Shown here in pieces: positions 37,725 to 50,239 of a stretch of DNA of 64,000 nt. Under the pieces are notes generated by a model that worked only from the letters and a program-made list of their open reading frames with translations, was not told the DNA's origin and searched no databases. The DNA lies in NCBI GenBank assembly GCA_900404475.1, contig OUQQ01000032.1, forward strand, positions 1-64,000. Direction: 5' to 3'. The number at the start of each line of letters is the position of its first letter. Position 1 is the stretch's first letter. The DNA is from Spongospora subterranea (lineage: Eukaryota; Endomyxa; Phytomyxea; Plasmodiophorida; Plasmodiophoridae). The position numbers were made by a program, and so were the translations under genes.

Positions 37725-40663
37725 TCATTCTTTCCTGTTGCCGTTCAGCGCCTGGTCCAGCTTCATCAACTGATCGGGGATCTCCGGATGTTGCTGGGGA
37801 AGCGGACGACGGAGTCAACAAAAACAACCGCGGTTTGGCGAGGCGAAACTCTTACGGCTGATCGCTTGGTTTCGTCCATCAGCAACCATTGACTTTGGAA
37901 CTTCTGGAACTGTTCCCGAGCCCCGATCGGATCGCCCATTTTCACCAAAATAATGGCATAGTTCATATTGAACATGACGTTTGATCTGTAAATTGACGAG
38001 AAGCGCCTCAGTAAACATTTTTTCTTGCGAACGCGGAGGAAAAAATGGTCGTCAACCCGAATTTCGTCAATGGACAAAGGACGCGCGTCAGAAACAACAA
38101 AAATCCCAAAAAAGACAACGTATTCGAATGCAAATCATATCGTCCGAAAACAATACTGGCGGAAGATGTTGTCGAAAGGAATGAATCGGGTGCACTTGAC
38201 CCACCCATCGAGTTCCAGGGCTTTGGCGAAGGCGGCCCGGGTATTGGCCGGATCGCCTAGATGGAACAGGGTGATTCCCAGATACATGTACGAGCTGGGG
38301 TAATCCTACGATCGAACACGTCAGGGAAAACGGTCTCAAGGATGTAAAACGAAACCGATCGCGATTTGCCCACGATTGAATAATATCGAATACCAGAACC
38401 GCATTTTGAAAACAAAATGAAATCTTTTTGCGAAAAATTGTGTCTGAAAAAGAGCTGTTTCTCATTATTGAGAGAGATGATGAAGACGTTAGATGACCTG
38501 TTTGAGGTTGATGGCGGCGCTGAAATGGTGGTAGGCCGAGGCGAACTGTCTGGTCTTCAAATGGGTCAGACCGAGATTGTACGAGATGATCCACTCGAAC
38601 GGGTCCAGATACAGAGCTCGTTGGAGACTTGATAGCGCCTACAACCGCCGGCAGCAAAACGCCACAAAGCACAGCAAGGAATCAGCAAAAAAGCTCATGT
38701 GAATCAGAACAACGATCAACGGAGAAAAACAAAAGAATTACGAAACGTCATTAAACTCAAAAAATTTCAAACACCAAATACAATTCATGGAAAAAATAGC
38801 GAAACACATTTCAGACGACGAATAGAAACTCGACGTTTTGGTTTTTCAAAAGTTTTGATGGAGATTGGTCAGATGAACACAACTGGTGCATACAGCGACG
38901 AATTTGGATTTTGAGTAGAAACACATGCCGATATTGTTCCAGAGCTGGGCCGAGGCTGGGATCTTGGCGGCAGCGATCCGGTACTTGACCAGCGCCACTT
39001 CTGTGTCGTTGTGCCCCTGGATGATCGAGCCGACTGCCAGGATCGTCTGCCGGCAAATGGGAAATCAGAAGAACGATCGACCACACCCGCAATCCAAAAC
39101 TGGACGTCGCAAAGACAGAAATGGGGGAAAGTCGGGTTGACGTCGATCAAACAGGCTTTTCCAGAACTGACAGAAACATTGAAACAGCGTAGAAAACAAC
39201 AAAAGAGGAGGAAAAACGCCAAAACAAAACAATGTGGAAAGTTAATTTTGTTGGTTGTGAGCCCCGTTGGTATGATGAAATACGATCAACGGGGGGTGTT
39301 TGGGACCAACCGACCCTTGGCTCATCTGGAGAACGGGTCAGGGCGTTGCCCAGGTAGTCGAACGCCTTGAAGCTCTCGCCCAGTTTCATGTACAGAACGC
39401 CCAGCAACGACAGGATCTGGGCGTTATCGGGGGAGAACCTGAACGGGAAAAGCGCGATTGCTCAGAAAACAGCAACAACCTATTCCGCGACCAGGTGTGC
39501 TCTGATGACGTTCACCACAATTTCCTTTAAATTGTTAAACAAATTGGAACGCGTTTTCACGAATGAATTGTGTGGAAGAACGAACAAGATCTCGAATCAA
39601 TTCAGAAATACGAAAACCTCTAGAACTGTGAGAGATAAAAACAAAAGCGATGAAAGCGGGAGGGAATAAGGCGCGTGTCGTACTCGAGCGCCTCGACGTA
39701 TATTCCCACCGCATTGGATAGGTCGCCCATCTCGGTGAACACGCGCCCCAGCATCAGGAACGTGCTGTCGTGGCGCTGGACCAGGTTGGCGGTCTGGAAG
39801 CAGTCGATCGCCTCGGCCAGGCGTCGCATTTTCCACAGGCACAGGCCCTTGTTCTGGTGAATATCCTGTCATCGAATTCGATTTATCAAAAACGCACTCG
39901 TTGTCCCCCGATCACACTCAAGAAAAGAGAACAGGTCATCAATGAGAACAAACTTCCGCTGTTGTTCTGATCCAAAACACGAAAAAAAAAACCCAAGTTA
40001 CCCATTGTTCGCCGAGAAGTTTTTCGCATTCTTCGTAGACCTGGTGAGCGGCGTCGAAACGTCCAAGAAGATATCTGATCCAGTGGAAGACCGAGAGTTA
40101 GGTTCAGAAATGGGGGCGGAAATACATAAAAACCAGAAGAATCAACGGGTGGAAATTGTGTTTTGGTTTAGCGAGAGAAACAACAACAGAAAATTGGGCA
40201 GTGATGGAACGGGTGTTCACTGACAAGCTGCGGGCGATTTCTTTCAGCACCTGAGGAGTACCGGTGTCCAGTTTACCGGCTGCCTGGAACAGCTCCAGCG
40301 ATTCGCTGATCCGTCCCATCTGCCGCTTGATCTTCCCTGCCCAATCAACGAACAAAAACGCCTCAGGGCCTCACCGACACCACAACCGAGTCGGTCCTTG
40401 AACGTTTTTCGAAAACAAACCGGGCGAAAACGGTTAAAAAAACGCAAACAAATTTACGACGACAAAACCCGATTTGTGTTGAGTTGGACGAGACCTTTGA
40501 TATGAAGGGCGAATACGCATTGGCCATCGGTGTCGGCCAAAACCTGATCGATCAGGACCAGGCACTGGTCGAACTCCTTCCGCACATACAGCTGCTGGAT
40601 CTTCCAGTTCATCCGGCTGCTGGCCGCCGTTGCGCCGGCTCCCGATTGGGGGACGGGCTCCAT
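37725..40663 (-). CDS. BBS4: Bardet-Biedl syndrome 4 protein (BBSome TPR subunit)
   Basis: About ten exons of tandem TPR units. It begins near residue 20 with [20 protein letters not shown], then [171 protein letters not shown] and [20 protein letters not shown]. The order of TPRs and the motif LWNNIGMCF are those of BBS4. It stops at 37725-37727. BBS4 belongs to the BBSome, which moves membrane proteins in and out of cilia with IFT trains. Its presence implies a flagellated stage. Start ATG 40663 is preferred; ATG 40756 is also open. Several donors are GTCAGT-like. Confidence 0.88.
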
Positions 40664-40903
40664 GTGTAGCGCCAGGTGGCGATACGACACCCCTCCGGCG
40701 ACCAAAAGAGTGTGACGAGTATAGTCACTCCATGCCGCTGTTTGGAGTTTGACCACATCAATTGCAATTGTTGTGGTCGTTTTGTTTGAACCTGCGTCGA
40801 ATCTGTTGCCAGTTTTTGAAATCGGAGCTATCTGACGGAATTTGGTTCATTTGGCGCGAGCGGTGTCGCAATCTATGATGTGTTGTGTATTGTTCTAAGG
40901 GAT

Positions 40904-42256
40904 CTAATCGAAGCCTTCCTCCTCGATCTCCATCAGTTCGTCCTCGTCGGATTGCGATTGCGAATTGAACAGGTCGTCCACTTCCCGTTCGTCATCATCT
41001 CCAGCGGTGGGCGGCTGCAGGAGCCAGTTCAGCGCCTGGTCGACGTCGTTCCTATGCGAAACCGAAACCAAAATCAACGAGTTTCATTCGCGATAGAAAC
41101 AAATCGATATTTGGTCCGTTTTTCCCGAGATCAATTCCATAAAACACAAACAACATCGCCCAGAATCGTTTTCTTGAAAACAACAGTGTGTCGTTCTCAC
41201 CCATATTCCGATAGCGCTTGGTGACAATCATCGATATGAAACCCCATGGCCTAGAAAACAGCAAATTAGAACCGTTCGAGTTTTCGACAACGCCTTCCCC
41301 GACCTGAAGCTGGGACAACAGCTCCGGGTTGGGATTGGCCGGGAGTAACAGCGGCTGGCGCATTGTCGAGTCCATCGAGTTCCTGATCGGGTTCTGAATC
41401 GACTCCATCTGCATCCTGGTCGGGTTCTGAATCGATTCCCTCGACATCCTGGACGGGTTCTGAATCGACTCCATCTGCATCCTGGTCAAGTTCTGAATCG
41501 ATTCCCTTGACATTCTGGTCGGGCTCTGAATTCTGGGCGGCGGGCTCGGAATCCTGGGCGGCGGGCTCTGAATCCTGACCCGCTGGCGGCGCTGACGCCG
41601 CATCGCTCGCAACTCCATCCCGGCGAACGACGAATCGAACGCGCGCTCGGAGGCCAGGTCGTTCGTGATTCGGATCCGGGTTGATGGCGCTGCGGAATTC
41701 GGGGCGTTGATCTCGAGCACTTCCCGTTCGGTCAACGGCGGCGAGGTCGTGTTCACGAACTCGGGGATGTCCTCAAACACTTCCCGTGCGGCGGCGTCGC
41801 CATCGGCGACCGCCGTGTCGTGGACGACGGCGGGCGTCTCGGGCGGCTCCGTCGTTCTGTCGCTGTTGTACTGTTCGTACGAGAAGTACAGGACGACGGC
41901 GAGAATCTGACGGCCGGTTGCGTCGAATGACGCCAGCGAGCGGCTGTCCGGAATCATCATCAGGCCGCGATTCACCAGAACCTGGCCCAATATCGGAATC
42001 TGCCACAGCGTGAAGATATCTGCCCGAAACATTCTTGGTCAAAAGTTGCCCCCGAAAATGCTTCACCGGCGGTATTTATTTCCCGGCAAACCAACCTACA
42101 TTCTTTGACGTCGGCTACGGTGGCGCTATCAGTATCGAAGTCGACCGTCTGTCAAGGAGGGTGTTTGGGTCCGAGGGAAGGAAGGAACGGGACATGATTA
42201 CCGTGGCGTTTCCGGTCAACGTGAAGATGACGACGCGCATCAGGAGGAGGTTGACG
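40904..42256 (-). CDS. UBA-domain protein with repeat-rich linker, probably membrane-associated
   Basis: The 5' part encodes hydrophobic stretches (RVVIFTLTGN near 42230-42260, DIFTLWQIPILGQVLV near 41990). A long polar linker follows with an internal repeat (RESIQNPTRM, QMESIQNP; DNA unit about 66 bases at 41375-41530) and SPPPR motifs. The C-terminus is a UBA domain over two exons (AMGFHIDDCHQALSEYGNDV then DQALNWLL) and an acidic end (SDEDELMEIEEEGFD, stop at 40904-40906). UBA domains bind ubiquitin. The layout resembles ER-membrane UBA proteins such as UBAC2, but no rhomboid signature is visible, so this is only a suggestion. Upstream exons may extend to about 42720. Confidence 0.55.
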
Positions 42257-42559
42257 ACCCCAACCCCAAAGGAATGGTAAAGGGCTCCGTCGTCAATGAC
42301 GGTTAGAAGGGTCAATGTCCCATTCGATCAAACCCGGGCGAATCTTTCGATCCCTTGATCTGTGACGGCGCCGGTCCGAGATTTGCTCATCCTCGATGGG
42401 CCATTTAACGGGCAATCGCAGACCCGATCTGAGTCGGTCGGTTGAGCGGAACGTCTTGATTCCCGGGGAGAGAGCTCTCCTCAACAAGAGAATCCCCACT
42501 GGCGTTGCTTACTTGGAAAACGTCACACACGATTTGTCGACGAAGCGTCAGTGACGACC

Positions 42560-42770
42560 GACACGATCACAGGCACAACAGAATACCATTCCAACTACAC
42601 AGTCGAAACAGTTGACGATGTCGGCGACGATCGCGATATAACGACCGTTGATCTGATGGACCATCGGATACTGATCGACGTCGACCAGGTTCTTGTACAG
42701 GTTCTGCAATCAAGGCACCATTCCAATTACACCGTCGAATTGCTCTTTGACTTCTGATCGATTCGTCGCT
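42560..42770. other. Open region upstream of UBA gene with a 25-base direct repeat
   Basis: On the minus strand an open segment (NLYKNLVDVDQYPMVHQING, then RYIAIVADIVNCFDC) may be an extra 5' exon of the UBA-domain gene, since a TTGCAG acceptor precedes it. The bases CACCATTCCAATTACACCGTCGAA and ACCATTCCAACTACACAGTCGAA recur 130 bases apart. I could not join this stretch in phase to 42256. Confidence 0.3.
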
Positions 42771-42835
42771 TTAGCGCCATTCGCTGGAGAGCGTAATTGT
42801 TAAATTCCAGAGTTCTGACAACGTTGGCCCTTCGA

Positions 42836-43270
42836 AATGGAACTGCATGGAAACTTCAACGGATTCAACGCTCGTCTCTGCGTAAAAGGTTATTCTCAAG
42901 TAAGTGGCATAGATTTTGAGGAGACATTTGCCACATTTGTAAGCGAAGCCGCTTTACGAATGGCGATGGCGATCGCAATTCCTCACGGAGGACGTGACGA
43001 CTGCTTTCCTGAACACGAAGCTATGTGAAGATAACTACTGTACATACCAGCCTGAACGTTATCATGTCAAGAGCAAGAACAACGTGAACTAGTCTGTATC
43101 TGGAAAAGGCAATTTATGGCCTGAAGCAGGCTGGTCGAGCCTGGCGGCAGACGGTATTTTCATGTCTGCAAAACCTTAAGTTCAAAACGAGCAGTTCCGG
43201 TTGCTACCTATCCAGACGACGCGCTGAAAACCACTTCGTCATCTTGCGGTTGGTTAGCTTCTGTGAGATC
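42836..43270 (+). pseudogene. Ty1/copia reverse-transcriptase remnant
   Basis: Frame-shifted fragments of a copia polymerase: ARLCVKGYSQVSGIDFEETF, then ALRMAMAIAI, LEKAIYGLKQAGRAW and, less clearly, a following FKTSSSGCYLS. Stops interrupt the frame, and no gag, integrase or LTR is visible. It is an old, inactive copy. Confidence 0.8.
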
Positions 43271-43420
43271 CATTCGTTCATATCATGTCAGAAGAAGCCG
43301 TGAAGACGCGCTTTCGATCCATCAAATGTAGTGCGAGGGTGTTTGATTGACTCGCCTTCGACGCTGGGGCGCGTTTCTTGTTGTAGCTGGTAAGGACGAA
43401 TTGATTTTCGCTGATGAATC

Positions 43421-43690
43421 AGCGCTTGGATTTGTTGTTGTGCTGGGCTATAACCTGTTGCAATTGGAATCGAGGTCCACAGTCATGTCAATCAGTCCCG
43501 CGTTAGACTACCGGTTCGATGAATTAACATCCCGTCGTGGCGGCTTCTTCAATCAAATAATTCAGCGCTTGGGTTCGTTGTTGTCGGGCTATAACATGTT
43601 GCAATTGGAGTCGAGGTCCATAGTCATGTCAACAAGCCCGCGTTAGACTACCGGTTCGATGAATTAACAGCCCGCCGTGGCGGCTTATTC
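43421..43690 (+). repeat. Imperfect ~142-base direct duplication
   Basis: The segment beginning CAGCGCTTGGATTTGTTGTT at 43421 recurs at 43563 with about 90 percent identity by eye. Both copies contain GGGCTATAAC, CAATTGGA(A/G)TCGAGGTCCA, CGCGTTAGACTACCGGTTCG and GATGAATTAACA(T/G)CCCG. The second copy runs directly into the 81-base array. Confidence 0.8.
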
Positions 43691-43899
43691 AATCAAATAC
43701 GGATGATGATATAAACATGATAAGTTATGAATGAACTCGATGAATTAACAGCCCGCCGTGGCGGCTTCCTCAATCAAATACGGATGATGATATAAACATG
43801 ATAAGTTATGAATGAACTCGATGAATTAACAGCCCGCCGTGGCGGCTTCCTCAATCAAATACGGATGATGATATAAACATGATAAGTTATGAATGAACT
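43657..43899 (+). repeat. 81-base tandem repeat, three copies
   Basis: Three near-identical units start at about 43657, 43738 and 43819. Each reads GATGAATTAACAGCCCGCCG then TGGCGGCTTCCTCAATCAAA, then TACGGATGATGATATAAACA and TGATAAGTTATGAATGAACT. Only one or two substitutions separate copies, so this expansion is young compared with the 142-base duplication around it. Confidence 0.92.
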
Positions 43900-44302
43900 C
43901 TGCTGATGAATCAGCGTCTGGATCAGTTATTGGGATATTGTATAATGTGTTGTCAGCGAGACCAGTTCAGTTGGTATCGTTGACTTGAGCGAGTGGACTC
44001 GAATGACTGATCCCAAGTCAAGTTCTTCTACGGAACTGGATCAGTACACGTGTGAGTATTGGAATCAGCGTTGGACGGCTGCGCAGGAGGTCCCGATGTG
44101 TTCTCAATGAAGTGTGTAGCGGTAATGTGATGGCTGCGCTTCCATACCAAAAAGGGGTACAGGCGTGGGCTGCGCTGTCATCGGTTTGTCACGTTGCTGA
44201 TGATTGCACTTGCACCATAAACTATATTCGTCGTTTAATCGATTGAGGGTAGAGGGGATCAATTAGTTGATGTGATAATCCTTTGGGTTTGCTGTTTCTG
44301 TG

Positions 44303-47300
44303 ATGGACCACGATGAGGTTGTGAACGCGAAGTCAGGTTGCGTCGTTGGACGGTGCTATTGGCTGCCTCATCCGAAATTGGTCTGGGTCCCAGGTCGATA
44401 TCTAGGCAGTGGGCGGTTTCGCCTCTCAGACGGATCCGTGTTAGATGATCGACGCCAGCACAATCTCGAACTTGTTCTGGACGATGACACTGACGATGAC
44501 AATGATCTATCTCTGATATTGCCTTTGAAGTTTCCTGAAAGAACTTTAGTGCATCATCTAAGAAAGCGCTATTTCCGTGATTTGGTCCACGCTTGGGTTG
44601 GGCCAGTTTTACTCGTAATCAATCCAAGACGACCTCTGCCTGATTATACCGCTAGAGTGACGGATCGAATAGACGAATACGTAAAACTGAATATCCCACA
44701 TCCATTTTCGTTGATTTCCAAGGCTGTCCATAATATGGTAACCAGGAAAAAATCTCAATGGATTGTCGCGTCGGGACCTGGTAATCTTAGTTCACACTGT
44801 TGAAATGTTAGCTGATATTCGCAAATAGAGTGCTCTGGGCAACAACACTTCAATATGACCATCATCCAGTTCTTCGCGCAATACAGCGGTCTGGCAAGCA
44901 ATGATACAATTGGTGAGACAGTAGCTGTTAATGCTTTGAAAGCGCTCGAAATTCTCAAATCGTTTACCGAGATATCAAACGAAGAATTTCGGTCAGCTAT
45001 CATAACCACCAAGCTTTGGTTTAATCAATCTGCCGAGCTTAGACGCACCGTAAACAAGTAATAGTTGACTGTAGACAAATCGCTTATAGGCCTTTTGTAG
45101 ACTTTCCATCTGATGTGGATGAATTTTGAACGATTAAATGATAAGCAAAGTCGTGCATTCAATATCATTGAGATGTTCGAAAAAGGAATCAATCGAACAT
45201 TTTTTCCAGATTTAATTTTTACCGAAACGGCACATGCATCATTGCTGAGAAGGTGGATGACCTATATTTCTGACCTCCAATTCACACAACAGTCCAAGAC
45301 GGTTCTTTTCACCCTGTTGATTGCGATTGTAAAGCTTCGTGCTTGGAGCCGAAACGGCCAGGACAGAACTGTCCTGGTCTCCATCTTAGAACTAATCGGA
45401 CTGCAAGGTCCAGATTTAGTTGAGCATTGTTGCGACAGCCAAGATGGCATGTCAGATGGTTATATCAGTGGACTGATAACAGTACTGTTTAAGACTGCTT
45501 TGCAATGGGTAATATCCCATTGCAACCAGCATGTAGGTGGCGACTTGTCATCTTGCTTCTTCATCGGAATTCCGGACTCATTTGGCTTTCATGATAACGT
45601 TCCACTTTTGAAGCATATCGAAGATTATCAACGTAGCATTTTTAAACGATTATTTTGGGAAAACCATGTTCAACCGTGCTTGAACAACATGGCCAGGGCT
45701 CTGGTGGATGATGAAGATGGTCTAAATCTGCTCAGAATCCATGAGAAGCGTTTGCGTGATTTCGAGGTGCAATGCCTTGACGACATGAACGCTCTGGAAC
45801 ACGATCTTGCAAACCCGCACATTGTGTCCCCCGACACATTTAATGACTCGAATCATAGGTCACTAGCACCTGCAAAGGCCCATAATTTTATTTGTTGGTT
45901 AGACGCTTATTCGGTCATAAATACGCCATCTTTCATAGCCCATTCTGTAGCAAACTCCTGCTTTCGCGATTTCCATTTCAAATTTTATACAGAGTGGGCG
46001 AAGTCTTCACTTGATTCTTTCAAAACTAAGATCGCAGATTGCGATGTGCATTTTATCGCATGTATCAATCCGAACAAGAGCTCAGATTTGACTGAGTTTT
46101 TATGGCAAGACGTGATCGCTCAATTTTCTGATGTTGCTCAACACGCGCTATTCCTTCACATCGCTACGTTTTCGTCCAGTCTATCTGCAAGACAGGCAGC
46201 TTTTTCATGGTCCTTACCGGTTCCGGAACCCGTATGTATCGCGTCTGTTAGTCGTTATTTAACTGCTGTTTGCGGTTTAACCGCAGGTCAACTGGCTGTG
46301 GACGAGCATGAAGATAAAATTTGTGTCAGCAGAGATGCTATGGTCCATTTGCACATCGCACACAGGAGCATTCGGTCACGTTGCGCCGTGATTATTCAGA
46401 AATCATTTCGGTCGTTCCTATTAAAACATTCAGCCTTGAAGAGTTTACCTGATCAAATCCCCACTCAAACAACAACGCGACGAACTTCAAGCGATGGAAG
46501 CCTTCAAAGATTAGGCATTGTGGTAGGCGACGTTGGAAAGACAACCCCAAAATTACAAAGCGTAAGGCCACCTAATCTGGAGAGTTATTTGTTGAAGCTG
46601 ACGGTGTGCTGTATAGTGTGGTTTGACAGTCAATGTAAACCACGAAAGTGCCTTTCACTCTACCAGTGCAATGGTTCGTCATGAAGTACTCTAATTGGTC
46701 AGACTTTAAACGAGAAGTAGACTTCAGGCCAATTTTTGATGTTCTGCGCTGAAAGAAAGCTAGACCCGCCTTCGTTTTGTTTATCGCAATTGGCGAATAG
46801 CATCAAGCAGGGCTTGCCGAACATTGCCAAGTATTGTTTGGATCTGTGTGCTGAGTTTGGATATGGTAATGGAAGTTCAGTCATATCATCGCACGGGTTT
46901 AAGGATTTTTCTAGAACTGGACGAAATACGATTGGAACATGCTGAGAGATTCATCACTAGTGCAGCATACAACCTCGTTGACACCATCTGCCTCAACGGC
47001 GAAAAAATACAGTTCAAAAGTGCTGGCTCGAAAGCACTGCCCTGCTGGCGCAGAACAAGTCGTGATCCTTTTGAGTCTGATTTCACGGCAGCTGTAGAAC
47101 TTGTTAAAGGTGACACAATCTCATATCCTTAGATTGATGTATTGTAATTTGTCTCTTACTCATAATTAGGGATCAACCGATTTCAAAACTTCTCTTTGTT
47201 GCGTAAACCAAGGTATTTTTTTTGAGTTAATTTAATGCGACACCAAATCGAATCACAGGATGTGGCAGCAAGGGAAGGCCCTTCTGCAACCGGTAAATTC

Positions 47301-48669
47301 CCCTGGTTTTTTTGAATATCAGGACTCATCTTTAAAACGCACGATGATCAAAATCTCGTCTTGGAGGCTCCACGGCCCATCAGATTCGGGGCGCCTCAGA
47401 CGCGACGGGATTGAGATTTTCAACGGTAACTATGACGAAATCTGGTTTGTAGATCCGAACAGTCTTGTGACCTTGAGATTCAGATCTTCTCGGTTTCATT
47501 AAAGCAAGGCCCCAATTATGCCCGGAAGTATTCGCCAATGAAATCTGTAAACGTGGAAGGGAACAAGTGTAAGTGAAACATGACGCAGATTCCTATCGGT
47601 ATTGTTCTAATTTTGTGACAGTTTGCTTCGTGATGAAATTTACTGTCAAATTCTAAAGCAATCAACTAAGCCAAAAAATGAAGAAATTGAGCTATCAGCA
47701 TGGAAGCTTCTTTTCATATGTTTGTTGAGCTTTCAACCGATGACCGAAGACCTCGGCCGAATTGTATTTTCTCACATCTGTTCACGTCTCAAATTGCCAG
47801 TATGATTGATATTATCGAAAGGCCTCCTACTAAGCATGATCTTTTTTAGGTAATAATTCAAAGGTACCATACCATCGACACAGTAGAAAACGTCGCTGCT
47901 AACTGCTTCAAAGCCCTCATTGCCATGCATAAAAGGTGAGCGATATCAACGACCCGATCGGGAAGTAATAACGGGGGCCTTCAGTTCTGTCAAGCTTCCC
48001 GCCCTCACAATTCAACGAGTACAACAAATTACTCTTGGCACAACTTATACGATTCGCGCTTTCATTTTGTGCATGGATAAGAACCTGGAGCTTGAGCTCG
48101 GAGCCGTCAGATGTGCAAAACCGAATCCAGAATTTCCCAACCACATCGGGCTAAATGGTCTTCATTGGTCGACCTTTGTCGACTTGAAAGTAACTGTGTG
48201 ATAATGTTTGTTTTGCATTTATCGATTCAATGTAGCTACCGGCTTTCGAAAATGCTTTTTCCGGGGATGATCTGATGCATTTGATCACGGCAAAATCAGA
48301 CCTGGTCAAAAGGATTTCCACAGAAAGCGATCGGCTTTTTATGATGATTAAGGAACATAGCTCGCAGCCACCTAAACGTGAGCCATCTGAATTCGAATGT
48401 CAATCAGCCAACACATTTTCACAGGAATTGTAATTCAGAGAAGTGATGATATGGCCACTTTAATCGCTAATGTCGAATACGCATGCGCCAAACAGGTCCA
48501 ACGATTGTTTCTGAGCATAACCAAATTTCTCAAGCAGGTTCTATAGGGAACCAAATATTGGCTAGAGCTATATCCAGGGCCTCCAACTGAAGACCCAGAC
48601 TGGGATATATCGATCATGCGCCATGTTTCAATGAATGATTCAAATATTGACTTTAGTGTTATGGATTGA
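44303..48669 (+). CDS. MyTH4-FERM myosin with degenerate motor
   Basis: Exons 44303-44780, 44829-45049 and 45101-~46560 encode a myosin head: PERTLVHHLRKRYFRDLVHA, GPVLLVINPRRPLPDYTARV, then the P-loop site reading SGPECSGQQ where active myosins have GESGAGKT. The normal switch-1 NxxSSRFGK is not found. Switch 2 reads IGIPDSFGFHDN. The actin-side VHFIACINPN is kept. An IQ motif follows (CAVIIQKSFRSFLLKHSAL). The tail contains a MyTH4 core (LRDEIYCQILKQSTKP, about 47625-47800) and FERM-like segments (IRAFILCMDKNLELELG; IVIQRSDDMATLIANVEYAC) ending at TGA 48667-48669. In animals and Dictyostelium, MyTH4-FERM myosins build filopodia and stereocilia. Here ATP hydrolysis looks impossible. Tail exons 46560-47520 are only partly resolved. 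Confidence 0.8.
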
Positions 48670-48763
48670 CATTATGCTGGTTCCCTATCGCGAATAAATA
48701 TATCAATTTAGCTACGGCGTCGGCGGACGGTTAGTAAGAATTGTGTGGCGGAACGGGACGCGT

Positions 48764-50180
48764 ATGGAACTACTCGCCGATGACCAGATCGCTCTGAACA
48801 ACTTGGTCGACCTAATCCGAATAGAAACGGTCTCGAATACGGGGGTCCATTCGTCCTCATATGTTAGGGCGGTCGCCCTGTTATCAGAGCAATGTCGCCA
48901 CGCCGGGCTAGAAACCAGTACTGTTGAATTCGCGCCGGGAAAACCCATCCTTATTGCGACCTATGTCGGTTTGCACCCCGATCTGCCATCGGTTTTGTTG
49001 AGCGGCCATTATGATGTCGTTCCGGTTGACGGCCAATCTTGGTCTTATGCGCCATTCGGTGGAATTATCGACAAAGGGGTAATATATGGTCGAGGTGTCC
49101 AAGACATGAAGGGCTGCCTCAGCGCTTACATCGAAGGTGACTTTATTTCAGCATTGATCGAGTCCATTAATATGTTGCACATGATTAGCAATGCGAAGAC
49201 TGATCGGATCACAATTCCGTCCAATGCGTTCTGTCCATTTAATCTTTGTACCGGATGAGGAGATTGGCGGCAGGGACGGAATGCAGGCCTTCGTTGCCAG
49301 CGACGAATTTCGGGCGCTGAATGCCGGGTTTGTCATCGATGAAGGCCTATGCAGTCCAAGCGCCGTCGTTCCTGTATTCTTTGGCGAACGGGCCGTTTGG
49401 TGGATCAAGCTGATATCGGAGGGGGTCAGTGGCCACGCCAGCGCGTTCCATGACGATAACAGCGCCATTGATAAGCTCAAACGCTGCATCGACCGGATTC
49501 AAGACTTTCGACACTTTCAGGCCGTTCAGCTGTCTTCAGGTTCTTCCGTTGGAGGTGCGTTTTTCAGATTCGATTCAGAGCGTACAATGAGAAACATGGA
49601 AACCATTCATTGTTGAATTGTTGTCAACAGATCTGGTCACTATCAACGTTACGGCACTGAGATCTGGCCATCTGACGCCCGGTGCTCCCTTAAACGTGAT
49701 CCCGAGCGTAGCGGAAGCCGGGCTCGATATTCGCATCCCTCCAATGCTGGACCTGTCTGAGTTCGAGCTACAGTATTTACAGCGTTGGACCGATGAGCCC
49801 GGTCTGACGTACGAGAAGATCGTGGCGTGCGACTCCAATCCCGTCACGACTCTGGATCCGGCGATGAACCCGTGGTGGAAGGCTCTCTCGGAAATGTGCC
49901 AGAAGAGAGGGATCAGTATTGAGCCGCGTATATTCCCTGCCGCCACCGATAGTCGGTTCATTCGTCAGCTGGGAATACCGTTCGGGAATCTGTCTTTTCT
50001 GCCATTGTCATCGTCCTAACCTACGACCTGCATAGGTGTCTGGGGTTCTCGCCCTTTCCCATCACGGTGTGCAAGTTTCATGATGTTGATGAGTTCCTGT
50101 CTGTAGCGGCATACCTAAACGCAATTGAGATTTATATGCACCTAATATGTTCATTATCATGCGATACTCATCCAGAATAA
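48764..50180 (+). CDS. Aminoacylase-1 / ArgE-type M20 peptidase
   Basis: Four exons in phase: 48764-49136, 49189-49554, 49631-49991, 50036-50180, 414 aa, the length of ACY1. M20 metal-site motifs are visible: SVLLSGHYDVVPVD (first His and Asp), IYGRGVQDMKGCLSAY (bridging Asp), VPDEEIGGRDGM (catalytic and metal Glu), VIDEG, and near the end PAATDSRFIRQLGIPFGNLC with HDVDEFLSV. WALSEMCQKRG-like text before PAATDSR is also ACY1-like (PWWKALSEMC). ACY1 releases acetate from N-acetyl-amino acids; ArgE/DapE relatives act on other amides, so the substrate is uncertain. The last intron is 44 bases. No signal peptide, so it is probably cytosolic. Confidence 0.9.
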
Positions 50181-50239
50181 ACCACAATCATTACTGTCCT
50201 TAATGGAACGATTCTCGCAATGGTTATTGGAAAACGTGA

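Noticed and set aside
43657..43899. CRISPR array
   Set aside because: The 81-base units are directly adjacent, with no unique spacers, in a eukaryotic genome.
48470..48560. In-frame TAG in the myosin tail as readthrough or pseudogene sign
   Set aside because: A 56-base GTCCAA...CTATAG intron removes it and restores a continuous frame to 48669.
44303..48669. Class XVII myosin-chitin synthase
   Set aside because: The head is degenerate as in that class, but the tail has IQ, MyTH4 and FERM-like segments and no chitin-synthase motifs.
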